Shown: positions 37,377-49,127, counted from the first letter of the stretch. The stretch: DNA of 64,000 bases from Undaria pinnatifida (GCA_012845835.1 JABAKD010000029.1:9893731-9957730), one strand, 5' to 3'. Translations and numbers: made by a program. Notes: generated from the sequence alone by a model not told the origin.

Positions 37377-38205
37377 CCGCACCACCTGCACCATCGCCTA
37401 GACCTAGCACCACGCGTATAGCAAGCTCCTGACTGATATACATCTATGCGACCTAACGCTGTTGGAACCCCCCCCCCCCTCCCCCTTCCTCCCCCTTCGA
37501 ACACTCCACCCTCTCCTCACTGGTTGTACGACTTACAGGGTATACATGATAAACTAATGCATTCCTTCCACAACCGTCAGATTTGTCCCCTTAAAGGATT
37601 TGTAGTTTCCGCGCACAGGTTGAGTTGCCCCGCCCGTTTCTTCCCCCCCCCCCCGCCCCCGCTCTCTCTTGTTCAAACCCAGGCCCCCACGCCCTCAAAA
37701 TCTCCGCCCTCCCGCTCACCGGTTATACGACTTACAGGATACACTTGATAAACTGATGCGTTTCCTTCCACAGCAGCTGTTAGAGTTTGTCCCCCTCAAA
37801 AACGGGCTTTATAGTTTCAGGGCACAGACTGATCAACATCATCCTGTTGACCCTAGTACAAGCTACACTGTAGTTCTAAGCGGGGTAGAAACGAGGACCG
37901 CCGATAGGGACAGCTCGCGCTATCGCTGTAGCGGGAACCGTAGGACACGCCAGCTAGCGCTGGATTTCGAAGGCATTTGAGTTAAATCGACACACGACGT
38001 GTACGAATATACGTGTAAGTGTGGTGAGCTTTATTTTTCCCCGTCCGCTGGAGGACAAAGAGAAAAAAATGTAGTTCCAAGGGGAGTCGCCGACCTATAG
38101 TCTATATCCTTAACGAGGGCACACGCCCCGTAATACGCGCGATCGGAGTATCACACACAGCTTGCAAAGATGAGTTTCGACAAAATCTTCGATCTTTTTT
38201 TTTTT
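37377..38205 (+). mobile_element. Family C element, long copy, split by a family B insertion
   Basis: The left part (37377-37880) aligns with 51790-52275: CCTAGACCTAGCACCACGCG, two rounds of GACTTACAGGRTATAC with TGATAAACTRATGC and CAGATTTGTCCCC, and C-rich spacers. After the B insert it resumes at 38070 (GGGGAGTCGCCGACCTATAG, TAATACGCGCGATCGGAGTA, CTTGCAAAGATGAGTTTCGA). Non-coding; terminal structure is unclear. Confidence 0.82.
37881..38069 (+). mobile_element. Family B retroposon inserted in family C
   Basis: A 189-bp body: CGAGGACCGCCGATAGGGAC, CACGCCAGCTAGCGCTGG, GTTAAATCGACACACGACG, CCGTCCGCTGGAGGACAA, then an A-rich tail. The target duplication is TGTAGTTCTAAG (37869-37880) and TGTAGTTCCAAG (38070-38081), 12 bp with one mismatch. 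Family C continues uninterrupted if the insert and one duplicate are removed. Confidence 0.9.
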
Positions 38206-38454
38206 ATAATAACAGTCTGGTCTATAGGAAGGCTCCTAATAACTCAACTACACGCGCGCACGTATTATTACCACGTGTTCTACTACAATAACAGTGGGTT
38301 ACTGCTTCTTCTTCTGCTGCTGCCGCTGCCGCTGCTGTACAGCGTCACAACAAGAAACCAGAAGAAGAAACAGCGTAGGGTTAGGTACTACCATTCATCA
38401 TGGGTTGTAGTAGTACCGCTAGCTGCTACTACTGCTGCACACCAGGTATATTGT

Positions 38455-38620
38455 GAAAATGAAAATACACTCCATACCAGCTGTGAGATCGAATATTTTG
38501 TCGAAACTCATCTTTGCAAGCTGTGTGTGATACTCCGATCGCGTGTATTACGGGTTGTGTGTCCTCATTAAGGATATAGGTCGGCGACTCCCCTTGCAAC
38601 TACAGTGTAGCTATAGCAGC
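38455..38620 (-). mobile_element. Family C, 3' part (reverse)
   Basis: AAAATACACTCCATACCAGC, TCGAAACTCATCTTTGCAAG, CTCCGATCGCGTGTATTACG and GGTCGGCGACTCCCC. It forms an inverted pair with the family C end at 38070-38190. Confidence 0.8.
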
Positions 38621-40835
38621 AGTCTACATGTATCAGTCTAGACTACTAGTATAGACTAGACTACTCAACAACTCAACAGGTTGCGTTTTTTTACGACAGG
38701 AAGGAGGTAAGAAATCCTTCAGCCCGTCCGCCCGTCACCCGTCATTATCCCATATCCCGAACCTTCTCCATGATGAATAAGAACCCGGCTTGGTGGGTCA
38801 GTCAGTAGGTACTTAGTCTAGTCTAGCCTAATAAGTACTGTTTTTATTTAGCGTCCAGTACGCGTAGACTAGACGACGACTACTACTCTGTCTGGATGGA
38901 GTACGATAATTCTGCATGATGATCAGATTGATCGCCGGTCGCGCTACGAGTAAGACTTTGCATCTCTCGATTCAACAGCCGGGTCTGGGGGGGTTGCATG
39001 CATGCGCGCTTGCATGCATATGATATGCTGCATCATACATACACACGCTACAAAACAGAGAGGTGGCTCGTATTGTAGTCGCTGGGTGGTGGTGGCCGTA
39101 TTCATATCTTCTGCCTGGAACCGACGACCTGGAATATCTATCTCTCCTTCCTGACTCTCCACAACAGGTGCATTATTAATAGTGCGCACGGATACGCGGA
39201 AATATTTCATGATGAACTCGGGGCACGACAACGACATCATGACGATGAACCTCGGCGAACAATCGAGGACTAATAATCCACGATTCGATCGACTCAACAC
39301 AACTGAAAACACTGTAATGTCATTGACCGCAGCAGACACATACCTGGTAGCTTTATTGATGCACAATGTACATGCAGCAGTACATGCATGTTGCATAATA
39401 TAGGCTATATATACCATGTACTTGTACCAGCCAAGGTATATAAAAAGCAGCATGGAACAGGACTGCTGCTGCTGCTGCTGTGGTACGATTCACGTTATGT
39501 TTTTTTCGAGTTTGTTTGCGCACCTCGCTCTTGTTGGTGGTGTTGTTGCTGTTGCTGTTATTCTTGTGGCTGTTGTGGGTGGTTCTTGTTGTTGTTGTTG
39601 CAGTGTCTGGCCCCAATAATAATGGTGCTGTTGGCAAATGGGCGTCGCTGACATCGGGCGGGTGCGGCAGTAGCAAAAGCGATGACGTAGGGGACATGCA
39701 GCCGCAACGAAAAACTGATCAAGAACAGGGAACAGCAAACTCGTGAAAGCGTTCGTCGGTCGCCCTCGGCTGTCATTCTCATCTTATTTAGTATCCTGAA
39801 ATCGCCTATGATACCATATGCACGGACGGGTACGGGCATGATAGCACTAGCCTGTAGCTGCCAGTCAGTGTATCTTTGTCTCAAATCAAATAGCTGTAGT
39901 ATCTTATTTGCATCACCATATGATCGTACCAGTATCAAGCTGCTTGCTGTGTGGGGCGATTCTGACGCGATGAAAATGGCAAAATAAATTTCTCTACGAA
40001 GAAAATAATCGTGCACAAATTATCCCGAAATCCGAAAATGGAAATTGACGAAAAACCACAACCAAATTCAAAGTGCCCCTTCGATATGCTATCCTGCCTA
40101 TTATAATAAGGACAAACAGGAATCCCCCTCTCTATTCCCCATATACTGTTTTTCCAGTGTGCTGCGTAGCATTCAAATAAATTTCGAAAAGGGTTTGCCC
40201 AGCTCGGTTTGTCTGTTCTTCGAACGAGTACCAAAAACGATCGGCATATAGATCCATTTTTTCATTTTTTCACGTGTTTTTATCGGATAGATAGAGGCCT
40301 CTCCGCCCTCTCTCTGCCCGTCCATTCACTGTGAAGCCTGATTATCTTCTGATGAGACCTGCGTGCTGTGTGTTGCTGCATTCTGTTGCACGTTTCCCTC
40401 TCCCCCTCTCATCGCACACAGCAAGAAGACAGGGCCTGCGGTCTTGACTGCTTCGAGAGAAAAATCGGTACAAAGACGTGTGTGTTGATAATAATGCACC
40501 AAGATCTACGACAGAACGTGATGTCCGTTGCTCACACTTGAAAGAAATCATTCCCAAAAAAACGACTGAAAAATAGTGGCGAAAGTTCTAACTTTTTTTT
40601 TTAAAGCCTGCTTGCAAGCAAAAAGAAACTCCTTTTTGGGTGTCTTATTATCTGTGCCATAAAAGAGAGAGGGGAGAGGGGGTAGCTCCGCTATATTTAC
40701 CTGTTGTTCCGCTACTTTTATCTTTTCTACTATCGCACTGTACTTGTCTATATAGTTCACTCTAATCACAAGTAATTTAACCCCTAAATGGGAGTGTAAT
40801 GCTAAAAGGTATATATTTGTACGAATTCTACGTAC
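38621..40835. other. Unassigned, A/T-richer, with CTG/GTT runs
   Basis: TAGACTAG repeats near 38638-38660, a CTG run at 39463-39480 and GTT-rich sequence at 39536-39600. Minus-strand open stretches near 39080-39350 and 39935-40234 have mixed composition but no convincing splice sites or motifs. Confidence 0.4.
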
Positions 40836-41123
40836 CGTTTTGGACCTTTTTGCCGGATTTAGGTCTTTGGTCGCGGCTTTCCGGGGTTTTGGTTTCGTTG
40901 ACTTGTTGTGCGCGGCACACTGCCGGTCGGGAACGACGTCCAACCTAGGTGAGCACCCTCCTAGAATGTGTAGACGATGTGGTAGCATCCTCGTTACCCC
41001 TTCGCCGCAACACAGGCGCTCACGGTGCTCGCGCAGGTCGATGAGACGCGTCGGTGTCGCAATCGGCTCTATTGTTTTTTTAGCCCCACAAAATTAATTA
41101 AGAAGTTGCGTTTCCAGCTACCC
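40836..41123 (-). CDS. Exon-like blocks of an unrecognised gene
   Basis: On the minus strand. Block 1 ends at a donor CTTGGG/gtagct (41123); its open frame runs up to about 41290 and is Lys/His/Arg-rich. Block 2 (41068-40998) follows AACAATAG, has one open frame with PIATPTRLIDLREHRERLCC, and ends at GGG/gtaacg. Block 3 (40944-40836) follows CACCTAG, is open in the matching phase with CRAQQVNETKTPESRDQRPK, and ends at ACG/gtacgt. The intron between blocks 2 and 3 would be only 53 bp, which is short next to the phosphatase introns. Block 1 does not fit block 2 in its best frame. Highly basic; no domain recognised. Confidence 0.35.
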
Positions 41124-41335
41124 CAAGCTGGCCGACGAGTTCCGACTCGCGAGCACGCTGCTTGTGCCGGGAGGACCCATTTAAAGTGGCCGTGGGGCGG
41201 CAGGTATGATGGCTGGGCTGGTGGTGTCGGTGTTTTCTCGCTTCTCCGCCTGTCATGTCGTTTGTAGGAGGCGCTTTTGCTGTGTCCACTATTATTAGTG
41301 CTGGTACACGTCCTTCCCCCTGTGCTTGCTGAATC

Positions 41336-41548
41336 CTAGGCAGAAGTGGTCGTTTTTGTCAACGGAATGCACACATCATGAAGCACCGCTTCCGGCCCAT
41401 CGCGCTCGGCTGAGTGTCGTCCCGCAGTAGCAGCCATGCTGCGAGCGGCGCTGTTGAACCAGCCCCATCCATTGGGAGCATTGTAGAGAAAGCATCTAGC
41501 GCTGTCCCACTCTTTCACTCGTTTTCTTCTCACGGTTAAGCCACCAAG
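41336..41548 (-). CDS. Terminal-exon-like open frame, unrecognised
   Basis: After a strong acceptor GCGCTCTCTGCAG, 70 codons are open to TAG at 41336-41338: LGGLTVRRKRVKEWDSARCF, an aromatic NAPNGWGWFNSAARSM, then RHSAERDGPEAVLHDVCIPL. Codon use is balanced, with no repeat and no low complexity. It lies upstream (on this strand) of the blocks at 40836-41123 but carries its own stop, so it would be the end of a different transcript. Not recognised. Confidence 0.4.
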   Translation of the reverse strand, partial: LGGLTVRRKRVKEWDSARCFLYNAPNGWGWFNSAARSMAATAGRHSAERDGPEAVLHDVCIPLTKTTTSA

Positions 41549-42163
41549 CTGCAGAGAGCGCACCCACACGTATCTCTTTGGCTGCTATTCACAATTCTGC
41601 TGCTGTATCCGTACCTAGCATTTTTTTTGCATACGTAACCAAATACAAAATGGTGCCCAGTCGTACTACTTTTAGTGTGGCCGTCGTATTGTATTTTGAC
41701 GTCGCTAAAACTTCGAAAGCCCGTTTGTATCGTACCACTATTATTTATTAATAGTATACTTGGTCTACGTTGGTTGCCTTCAAACGCGAAAATAAACGTT
41801 CATCTAAACTACTGCTGCTGCACTAATCGAGTAATCAACCCTTCTCTTTTGTCACCCACCGCACGTCACGTCGCACTGCGTAACATACTCAACTGCTGTG
41901 TCTGCACAGTAGACACAGGACAGGAAGACAGATAGACGGACACGGAGGCAGGCTGACACGCTAACCAGGAGGGAGAGAAAGACACGCTGCCCTTTGCTTT
42001 CGGAGCCGAGCCTGCCTGCTTTCTCTTAGCCCTCCTCCCCCCGCCATCGCGGCGGAGGCCCCGGCTGCCGAATTTTTCTCAGCTCCGTGAATCTTTCTGG
42101 ACGGAGAGGACGGCGAGGAAGCACGCAGCTGTGGAGGAGAGCTAGCAGGAAGAGGGGAGGCAC

Positions 42164-42322
42164 CATGCCTGCAAACTTGTTTGTGGTGGTCTTCCCAAGA
42201 AAGGTTCAGGCGCACACGGTATTCGTGACGAAGCGGGAGAAGCCCAAGAGCAAATGGAGCGTTGGCGGCCTGCGCAGCCCTCCCTCCGTGTTCATGCCGA
42301 GGTGTGATATGATACTGACTTG
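42164..42322 (+). CDS. Possible short coding frame (weak)
   Basis: An ATG in a good context (GAGGCACCATGCC) starts about 52 codons with MPANLFVVVFPRKVQAHTVF and KREKPKSKWSVGGL. It either stops at TGA or splices at CCGAG/gtgtga. The opposite strand is also open here, so the strand is uncertain. The sequence is GC-rich and non-repetitive. Confidence 0.3.
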
Positions 42323-43008
42323 ACTGGTTTTGGAAGTTATATACTCGAATTATGTGTATATATAGCACACGCCACCAAACACGACAGCCGTGCCAGGCAA
42401 GTGGCACTGCTATTATATGAATAATACGAGTAGTGGTGGTAGTGGTATGCAGCATTTTGGGACTACTGAGTGAGAGTTCTCGTAGCAGCTCAGCATCATA
42501 TTCAGGGGTCCTGTGGAGGTGCTGCTGCTGTAAGATTGGTTCGTAATAGGGACGGAGCCGTCGATGTCCTCGTGTACGTGTATGGTATGATGTGATACCA
42601 TCAATGTGTGGTTACTTGATGATATTAATAATTTTGGTAATAATGATGTGTCTACACGTTTCTAGACCAGTCTAAAAACGATTGTATGATATATTCAAGA
42701 CGCGAGCAGTGTACCAAAGTAAATGCCGTCTCTTGCACCTTGCTTGTGCAATTGTAGCGGCGGAAGAAACGTGGAGCGAAGCTGAGCGAAGGAACATTTA
42801 CTTGTCTTACAGAGTTGGTGAGTACTAATATGGTATTTACAGGTCTTAAGTCGTAGAGTGCTATTTCCAATTGGCTATTTCTGTAATATCATGATATTAA
42901 CCAGTGCAACGCGACATGGCCCGTATCAGTACCAGGTGTCAACCATTCGACGTGCAACATGCAACATATATTTTTCATAATATACAACAGCACAGCAGCA
43001 GCACGACA
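42323..43008. other. Unassigned
   Basis: AT-richer intergenic-looking sequence with a short GTAGTGGTGG run. No family recognised. Confidence 0.4.
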
Positions 43009-43323
43009 CGAGTATATATATTTTTTTCTCACACTTTTACTTTCCAGCTTCTGGACAAGCCGTGGTCACAGGTGTCGTCCCTTCTTCCCCCCGGTTATTG
43101 CCTTCAATTTGTATAGCGCATAGGGTTCAGCAATCCCACTGCTCGTCGATTTTTCATCGAGTGTTGCTAACTCACGCTCTCGCGCTTTCCGCAAGTCAAT
43201 TTGTGCACAAGAAAATGTTCCAACGAAGAAAGAGTCCCAACGAATGCACTCGGTGAGGCTCGAACTCACGAAACTGACCTAAACCAGGTTCGAGGATAGC
43301 CTGATACCCCACCGGGGCGACCG
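43009..43323 (-). mobile_element. Family A tRNA-derived SINE (reverse)
   Basis: A T-run, then CTTTCCAGCTTCTGGACAAG, the body, TTGACTTGCGG in reverse near 43190, box B reverse GGCTCGAACTC and box A reverse CCTGATACCCCACC. Close to full length. No clear target duplication was found. Confidence 0.88.
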
Positions 43324-43963
43324 CTTTATTCTATAAAATTATTTGAACAATATCTACGTGTGAGTTCGATGAATGTAAGGTTCGAGTATTATACACGTAC
43401 ACATTTATAGGTTCAAGCATCAATCGCGAATTATGCTGATTCAAGCTCAATACAAGTACATGGTTGTGGAGTGCTTCCTGCTCGGTCGCGCTAATGCGCG
43501 TGCCTGGTATCAAAAGCCATCCAAAGGAGTCACACCGGTATACTCTCGTTTCCGGTTCGTGGGTAGATCATATCATATACGTCACTTACGATTCCACCAA
43601 TACTCGCCTTGTTCTCGTCTGTCTGTTGCGTATAATGATACGCTATTAATACGAGTGTATGATACGTCGAGATTTTGGAGAGGCCGCAGGAGCCTATGAC
43701 ATGATGATATCATATGGCTTCCCCCTTTTTTGTTGTTGTTGTCGGTTTGGCTCACGAGGCAAAGGGCGACAGCCCTAAGAGTCAATATGTGTACGTTCAC
43801 ATCATGTCGACAAATCATCCACCTTCGTATATATATGCTGGTGTAATCGTACGCGTTATTTTTGGCGTCGTTGTATACGATGATTGCGTTGCGCTCTATT
43901 CCCGGCATCGTGGTTTGTAACCGCTACTATTATAACTTTTGACCAACTTATCTCTCGAGCATG

Positions 43964-44110
43964 AGGAGCACACCAGTGCGGAACAGACACTGTGTGTGCT
44001 CGCTGTGTGTGCTGGCTGTCGTTGGGCAGAATTAACGGTTCAATGTAAAGAGAGCAGCAACAATAACAACAGCCACACAGAACAAGAACAAGCAGCAACG
44101 GCAACCGCAA
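43964..44110 (+). mobile_element. Family N retroposon, 3' part with CAA tail
   Basis: GTGTGCTGGCTGTCGTTGGG, then GTTCAATGTAAAGAGAGCAG and CAACAATAACAAC align with the end of the 50087 copy. Confidence 0.55.
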
Positions 44111-44879
44111 TGGACAGTGCCGCTGCACCACACAGATGAGTACTCGCGTGCTGCTGCGCTGCTGTGTACCGCTTTTGCTCCCCCCTTTTCCCCCCTTCCG
44201 TCTACCTAACAAAGCCACACGATGCACGGATATGTAAAGTCTGCCATTTCTGGATTCAGAATTGACAGAGCTGTGACCGCGCTTTGAATCCTACGGGAAC
44301 ACGGGAACTCCCCGCTGCTGCTGCTGCTGCATTGTTGTGATACTCGCTGACATCTGACGTCCGTCTAATGGTGCCTATTAGCGTGCGTACGGCATCCGCC
44401 CCCCCCGCCCCCCCCCCCCGCGTTCTATCGCTCATTTAAAGAGTGCATCCCGCCCAGGGTGTAGTTGGCCCACCCTTGATATTCATGGCAGAGGGCATTC
44501 GCATCATCTTTTTCTTTTTCACATGGCCATTTGTTTTATTTACCCTGCTGGGTCCGTTACAAAGTTTGCTCCGGCACAAAAACCACCAGGTGAATACAGA
44601 TAGCTGTGAATGTCGGTGTGTATCTCAAGAAGGCGGTTTTATCAGTACACATTGATGAGGCGGTCTTACAAGTCAAGAGGCGGTCTTACAAGTCAACCGT
44701 CCATTGTGAGCGAACAGCAGAAGGGGCGTTAGTATTTACACTGCACGCGCGTTGTAGAAAGTTTGCATCGTAGTACTTGGGACACCAAGCGTATCACCTC
44801 ATAACTCAGCAAAATTGTGGAATTGTTTCGTCACTTTTTACCTGAAAAGTCCCAAAGGCCGTTTTTTTTCATACATGTT
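44111..44879. other. Unassigned, with short arrays
   Basis: A CTG run at about 44313-44331, C-runs near 44398-44420, and AGGCGGTCTTACAAGTCA duplicated at about 44659 and 44678. No gene. Confidence 0.45.
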
Positions 44880-45125
44880 GTTCGCGGGTCATGACCCATC
44901 CGACCCGCGGGTCGGGCTAGCAGGTTTTCGAAAGGCGGGTCCAGTTGGGTGGGGTCAGGAAGTGTTCAAACTATCGAGGGTTCGGTGGTATCGAGTCAGG
45001 AGTTTTCCAATCTCACGGGTCGGGTCGCGTTCGCCCTGTCCCGACCCGACCCGACCCGACCCGACCCGACCCGACCCGACCCGACCCGACCCGACCCGAC
45101 CCGATCCGACCCGACCCGTGAAAAG
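44880..45125 (+). repeat. GGGTCGGGTCAGGAGG-type minisatellite running into (CCCGA)n, locus 2
   Basis: Degenerate units (GGGTCAGGAAGTGTTCAAAC, GAGTCAGGAGTTTTCCAATC, TCACGGGTCGGGTCG) are followed by about 16 pentamers of CCCGA at 45040-45118. Confidence 0.9.
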
Positions 45126-45386
45126 ACTTATAACTCCTTTGGTTGGGGTCCAGAGAAAGCAATCTAAACCATGACAACTCGGTACATGGTACATGGTATT
45201 TATTACCGGTCGTCTACGACAATTGTGCAGAAAGTACGAGTAGGACCGCGTTGCGCCCGCGTGGAGCGACTCCTTGTACGTATTGTAGTCCGGACAGCCA
45301 GTTTAACACCCCGCTATGATACCGAGCGGTTGCCGATTTTGTAATCGTCGTCAGTTTTTGCTCTCACTTTTACCCTCTGATCCCCT

Positions 45387-45458
45387 TTAGCCAAACCCCT
45401 CTTTATGCTTGTTCCAAGTGATAATGTCCGCAAAAACGGGTTTCCATTTGTAAAGGTG
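45387..45458 (+). mobile_element. Family F element
   Basis: TTAGCCAAACCCCTCTTTAT, CTTGTTCCAAGTGATAATGT and AACGGGTTTCCATTTG with AAAGGTGT. Confidence 0.7.
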
Positions 45459-45654
45459 TCAAGTCCCAACAGGGTTATAATGGGTCTTTATTAAATAACG
45501 ACTGTCAAGGTATCATACATAATCACAAGATAGCGTAGACCGCCCTGACTTCTTCGACATGTTGCGTTCTCTCCCCCGTGCCATCGATGATGCACTTGAT
45601 AACCTCTATGAGCCCAATGCCGTCTTTAGCCAGTTCCTAGGGTCTGCTTGTATG

Positions 45655-45825
45655 ACATTTTCTTCTTCCTCTTTTCCTTTCCTTGCTTCCTCTTGTCTTG
45701 TCTTTTCTTGGTTTTCTTGTATTTTCTTTTCTTTTCTTTCGTTGCCTTTTTCGTTTTATTTTCGCTTTTTTTTTCATTTCTTTCCTTTCCTCTATCTTGT
45801 TTTCTGTTGTTTGTTTCTTTTTTCC
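45655..45825 (+). repeat. Polypyrimidine tract
   Basis: About 170 bp almost entirely of C and T (TTTTCTTTC-type). Phe/Ser/Leu-rich frames on the plus strand are artefacts. Confidence 0.85.
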
Positions 45826-46373
45826 AGTTGACTCGCATCTGTCGTGCGTATGTGATAGATACTACGTGTAATATATACGTGGTAGTCTTTCTTGGGTGGC
45901 AAGTGGTATAGTCGGTTTTTCCAGGCGCGAGTAATGAGACGTATGCACCGGTATGGACCTGGCACGTCGTAGACTGACTTCCGATTTCACTTTTATATGT
46001 TTCTGGTGGAGGCATGAATTGCGTCAGCTGTGATATATGCCACCTTGGGTTGTTTGTGTTTTCCCTTGGGGTATTCCTCAGCTCCAGAGCGACTGGAGCC
46101 TGTCCTGTGACCACGGACTTGATTGTGCGAGTTAATGTGAGAACAACAACAAGAAGATATATTTGTACTTACGGGTACAGTGTAAAGTCACAGCACACCA
46201 GAAGAACATATGGTATTTTTAACCGGAGGTAGTTTTGTTCCAGTATCAGGTTTTAACCAGGAGAATGATGTCGAAGGAGGAAAATTAGACACCGTGAATA
46301 ACGAAAATAACGGGTGGAAGGAGATGTGTCATACCCGAAGAAAAAGGCGGTACGAAGGAGGTAGTATAGTGAC

Positions 46374-46492
46374 GGAAAGACGGAAGGAAGTTACTCAGGA
46401 AGAGGGTAGGGAGGGCGAAGGAAAGGAGGATGGAAGGAAAGAAAGAAAGGAGGAAGGAAGGAAGGAAGGAAGGAAGGAAAGAAGGAAAAGAC
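46374..46492 (+). repeat. (GGAA)n polypurine tract
   Basis: GGAAGGAA-type units with GAAAGAAAGG interruptions. This gives a Lys/Glu/Arg-rich frame by composition. Confidence 0.88.
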
Positions 46493-46949
46493 ACCTTCCA
46501 GTTGTATCATACGAGTAGAGTTCCACAGACTGTAACTGCTGACGGTATTTTTTTCTTGTCTTGCATCGTCCGTCTTTCGTCATCTCTGACCCCCTCCCCT
46601 TCTTCGCTCTCCATGACGAAGAACCCGAAACCACGCGCGGCGACGGACATCAGATACCGCTCGTGCCCGCCCCCGTGCACCCCCACGTGGTGTATACCCC
46701 CGCCACCCCCTGCTCACGAGGACCCCGCCCTCCCCCCCCCCCCTCATGAACCGCAAGGGTAGAGAGTAGAGAGGGTAGACACCGGAGCAGCAACGCATCG
46801 CGCATCCCATACCTGGTACCAGGTTGTGTCTAGTCACGACCACCTCAAGGTGACTGGCGTGCTTGCTGCTTGTGTTGTTTTTTCGTTCAATCGTTTACTC
46901 GGTTTTCTTTTCTTCAATATGCTGCTCCTGTTGTACCCATGGTTCTTTA
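46493..46949. other. Unassigned; one open GC-rich stretch
   Basis: Plus frames across 46560-46760 are open and proline-rich, ending in CCCCCCCC. I do not call a gene. Confidence 0.35.
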
Positions 46950-46961
46950 TACGCCCAGTAA

Positions 46962-47270
46962 CCGGTCGCCCCGGTGGCGTATCAGGTTATCCTCGAGCCT
47001 GGTATAGGCCAGTTTCGTGAGTTCGAGCCCCGCCGAGTGCATACTCGTATAAATTCGTTGGGACTTTTTCTTGTGCACAAATTGACTTGCGGAAAGCGCG
47101 AGAGCGTGAGTTAGCAACATTCGATGAAGAATCGACGAGCAGTGGGATTGCTGAACCCTATGCGCGATAAAAAATTGAAGGCAAGGACCGGGGGGGAGAA
47201 GGGACGACACCTGTGACCACGGCTTGTCCAGAAGCTGGAAAGTATAAGTGTGCGAAAAAAAAAAAAAAAA
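46962..47270 (+). mobile_element. Family A tRNA-derived SINE, full length
   Basis: Same head (TGGCGTATCAGG, GAGTTCGAGCC), body and A-run as at 20544. A perfect 12-bp target duplication, TACGCCCAGTAA, sits at 46950-46961 and 47271-47282. Confidence 0.95.
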
Positions 47271-47339
47271 TACGCCCAGTAAATTCTGCTACACGTAGAA
47301 TGCTTACCATTACATGTGCGACTATTAATACAAAATATA

Positions 47340-47945
47340 CGCAATAAACTGGTTTACTCCTAAGCCGTCACATTTTTCCCCCGTCTACAACGGGTTCTAT
47401 AGTTTCCGTGCACAGGTGGATTACCATTCATTACCCTATTGGCCCTGGTACAAGCTAGTTCCACGGGGAGTCGCCGAAACACGGGCGATCGGAGTATCAC
47501 ACACAGCTGGCAAAGATGAGGTTCGAAGAAATCTTCGATCTCGCAGCTGGAGAGTATTTTATTTTATTATTCCCGCCCCCCCCCCCCCCCCCAACCCCGC
47601 TCCCTTTTGATCAGAACCAAGCCCCCACGTCCTTCAAAACTCCGCCCTCCCCTCACCGGTTATTCGACTTACACGATTCACTTGATAAACAAGTGCATTT
47701 CCTTCCACAGCTGTCAGATTTTATCCCCCTAAAAAACGGGTTTTACAGTTTCCGCACAGACTGACTAACATCATCCTGTTTACCCTGATAGCCACACTGT
47801 AGTTGTAAGGGGAGTCGCCGACCTATATCCTTAATGAGGACACACGACCCGTAATACGCGCGATCGGAGTATCACACACAGCTTGCAAAGATGAGTTTCG
47901 ACGAAATATTCGATCTCACAGCTGGAGTGTATTTTCACTTATTTT
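47340..47945 (+). mobile_element. Family C element, with a rearranged left part
   Basis: Two rounds of the CAGATTT/ACGGGTTTTA module, C-run at 47578-47592, CACCGGTTATTCGACTTACA, GGGGAGTCGCCGACCTATAT, TAATACGCGCGATCGGAGTA and TTCGACGAAATATTCGATCT, then CACAGCTGGAGTGTATTTT at the end. Confidence 0.82.
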
Positions 47946-48922
47946 AATATAGTGCATACTTCGTATATAATAATACCACCGTCAGGTAGAGAAAACTTAC
48001 CTACCACAAGTACCAACAACCCTGACCAAGCCATCCACCCGCAAATCATCCACCATACATACTATGAAGCAGTATAGTGGAAACTACAGTAATAAAGGTA
48101 TGACAGATATTGTGTTGGATCTAGCTCAAAATTCCCCGCCTAGAGGAAAAATACCAACACCAACCATTGTAGTGGAGAAAAACAAAATGTCTTGAATACT
48201 GCATGTACATTTTTTTTCTAAAGAGCAAAATAATTGTCTTCCCATTAACAAAACTCACCCACATCATGGTATATTATTAGAAGTACCAACAACGCAGCTT
48301 GCAAAGATGACGTATCGACCCTAAATTTGTCGAACTCACAGCTGACGTCCTTAGCATAATTTTATAAAATACATTGTTTGGGTCCATGTACGGGCTGACG
48401 GCAGTAAGAAACCATTCTAGCCCATACCAGGTGTATATGGATACTTATGTGTAGGTTTAGGTGTAGTTAGGTGTTTGGTGCTTGTTTTTTCAGTCCTCCA
48501 CACGTAACACACTCGCGCACACGCTCGTTGAGTTTCGTGTGTGTTATTTGGTGTTTTGCATTTTGTCTGTCTTTTGGTTCTGTGTCCATTTAGTTGCGAT
48601 ATCCATTGGCAGTAGACAGCCTGTCAGTGCACTCGCGCTGCCGTTTTCGCTTGGTTTCAACGCTCGGCTTGTGTATTTTCACGAAAGGAACAACGACTTT
48701 TCTGAGTTCTGAGTTTTCTTGGTCGCTGACGGCACGAGAGCGAGTGGTGGCGAAAATTGCTGAAAATTGGCAGGCAGTCGGCACGGACACAAGAGTGGAC
48801 TGGACGTCGATGTTGACCAGTCGATGGGTGGAATAACAGTTTCGTTGGAAGCACGTGCACACAACAGAGTGGGGATGAATACTGAACCCTACCCTACTGC
48901 TGTGCATGCGCGCTAAAAGCGA
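47946..48922. other. Unassigned, with a family C-like fragment
   Basis: CTTGCAAAGATGACGTATCG and TCGAACTCACAGCTGACGTC at 48299-48350 match the C-like fragments at 32845 and 59495. Plus frames near 48700-48840 (RERVVAKIAENWQAVGTDTR) look protein-like but are isolated. Confidence 0.4.
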
Positions 48923-49127
48923 TGCGCTGCCGGGGTTGTAACGAAGACCACTGATAGGGACAGCTTACGCAATACCTACAATGGGACCCGAAGGGTGCGC
49001 CAGCTAGCGTTGGGCTGCGAAAGCAGCTGAGTTAAATCGACACACGACGCGTATGAAAATACGTGGAAGTGTGGTGAGCTAAAGCTTTATTTTTCCCCAT
49101 CCGCCGGAGGATAAAAAAAAAAAAAAA
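48923..49127 (+). mobile_element. Family B retroposon, full length
   Basis: Starts near TGCGCTGCCGGGGTTGTAAC and contains GCCAGCTAGCGTTGGGC, AATCGACACACGACGCG and CCGCCGGAGGAT, then a run of about 15 A. An 11-bp target duplication, GCTAAAAGCGA, lies at 48912-48922 and 49128-49138. Confidence 0.9.

Noticed and set aside
36125-37504. Long open frames on both strands across the gap
   Set aside because: They run through 500 N and flanking GGGA/CCCT tracts, so the apparent protein is an artefact.
39460-39620. Cys-rich frames
   Set aside because: They come from CTG/GTT runs rather than a cysteine-rich protein.
45030-45120. CCCGA array considered as a telomere- or centromere-type satellite
   Set aside because: Only about 80 bp and merged with a local minisatellite. 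Nothing indicates a chromosome end.
45559-45911. Hydrophobic Phe/Leu/Ser frames suggesting membrane helices
   Set aside because: They are produced by the polypyrimidine tract at 45655-45825.
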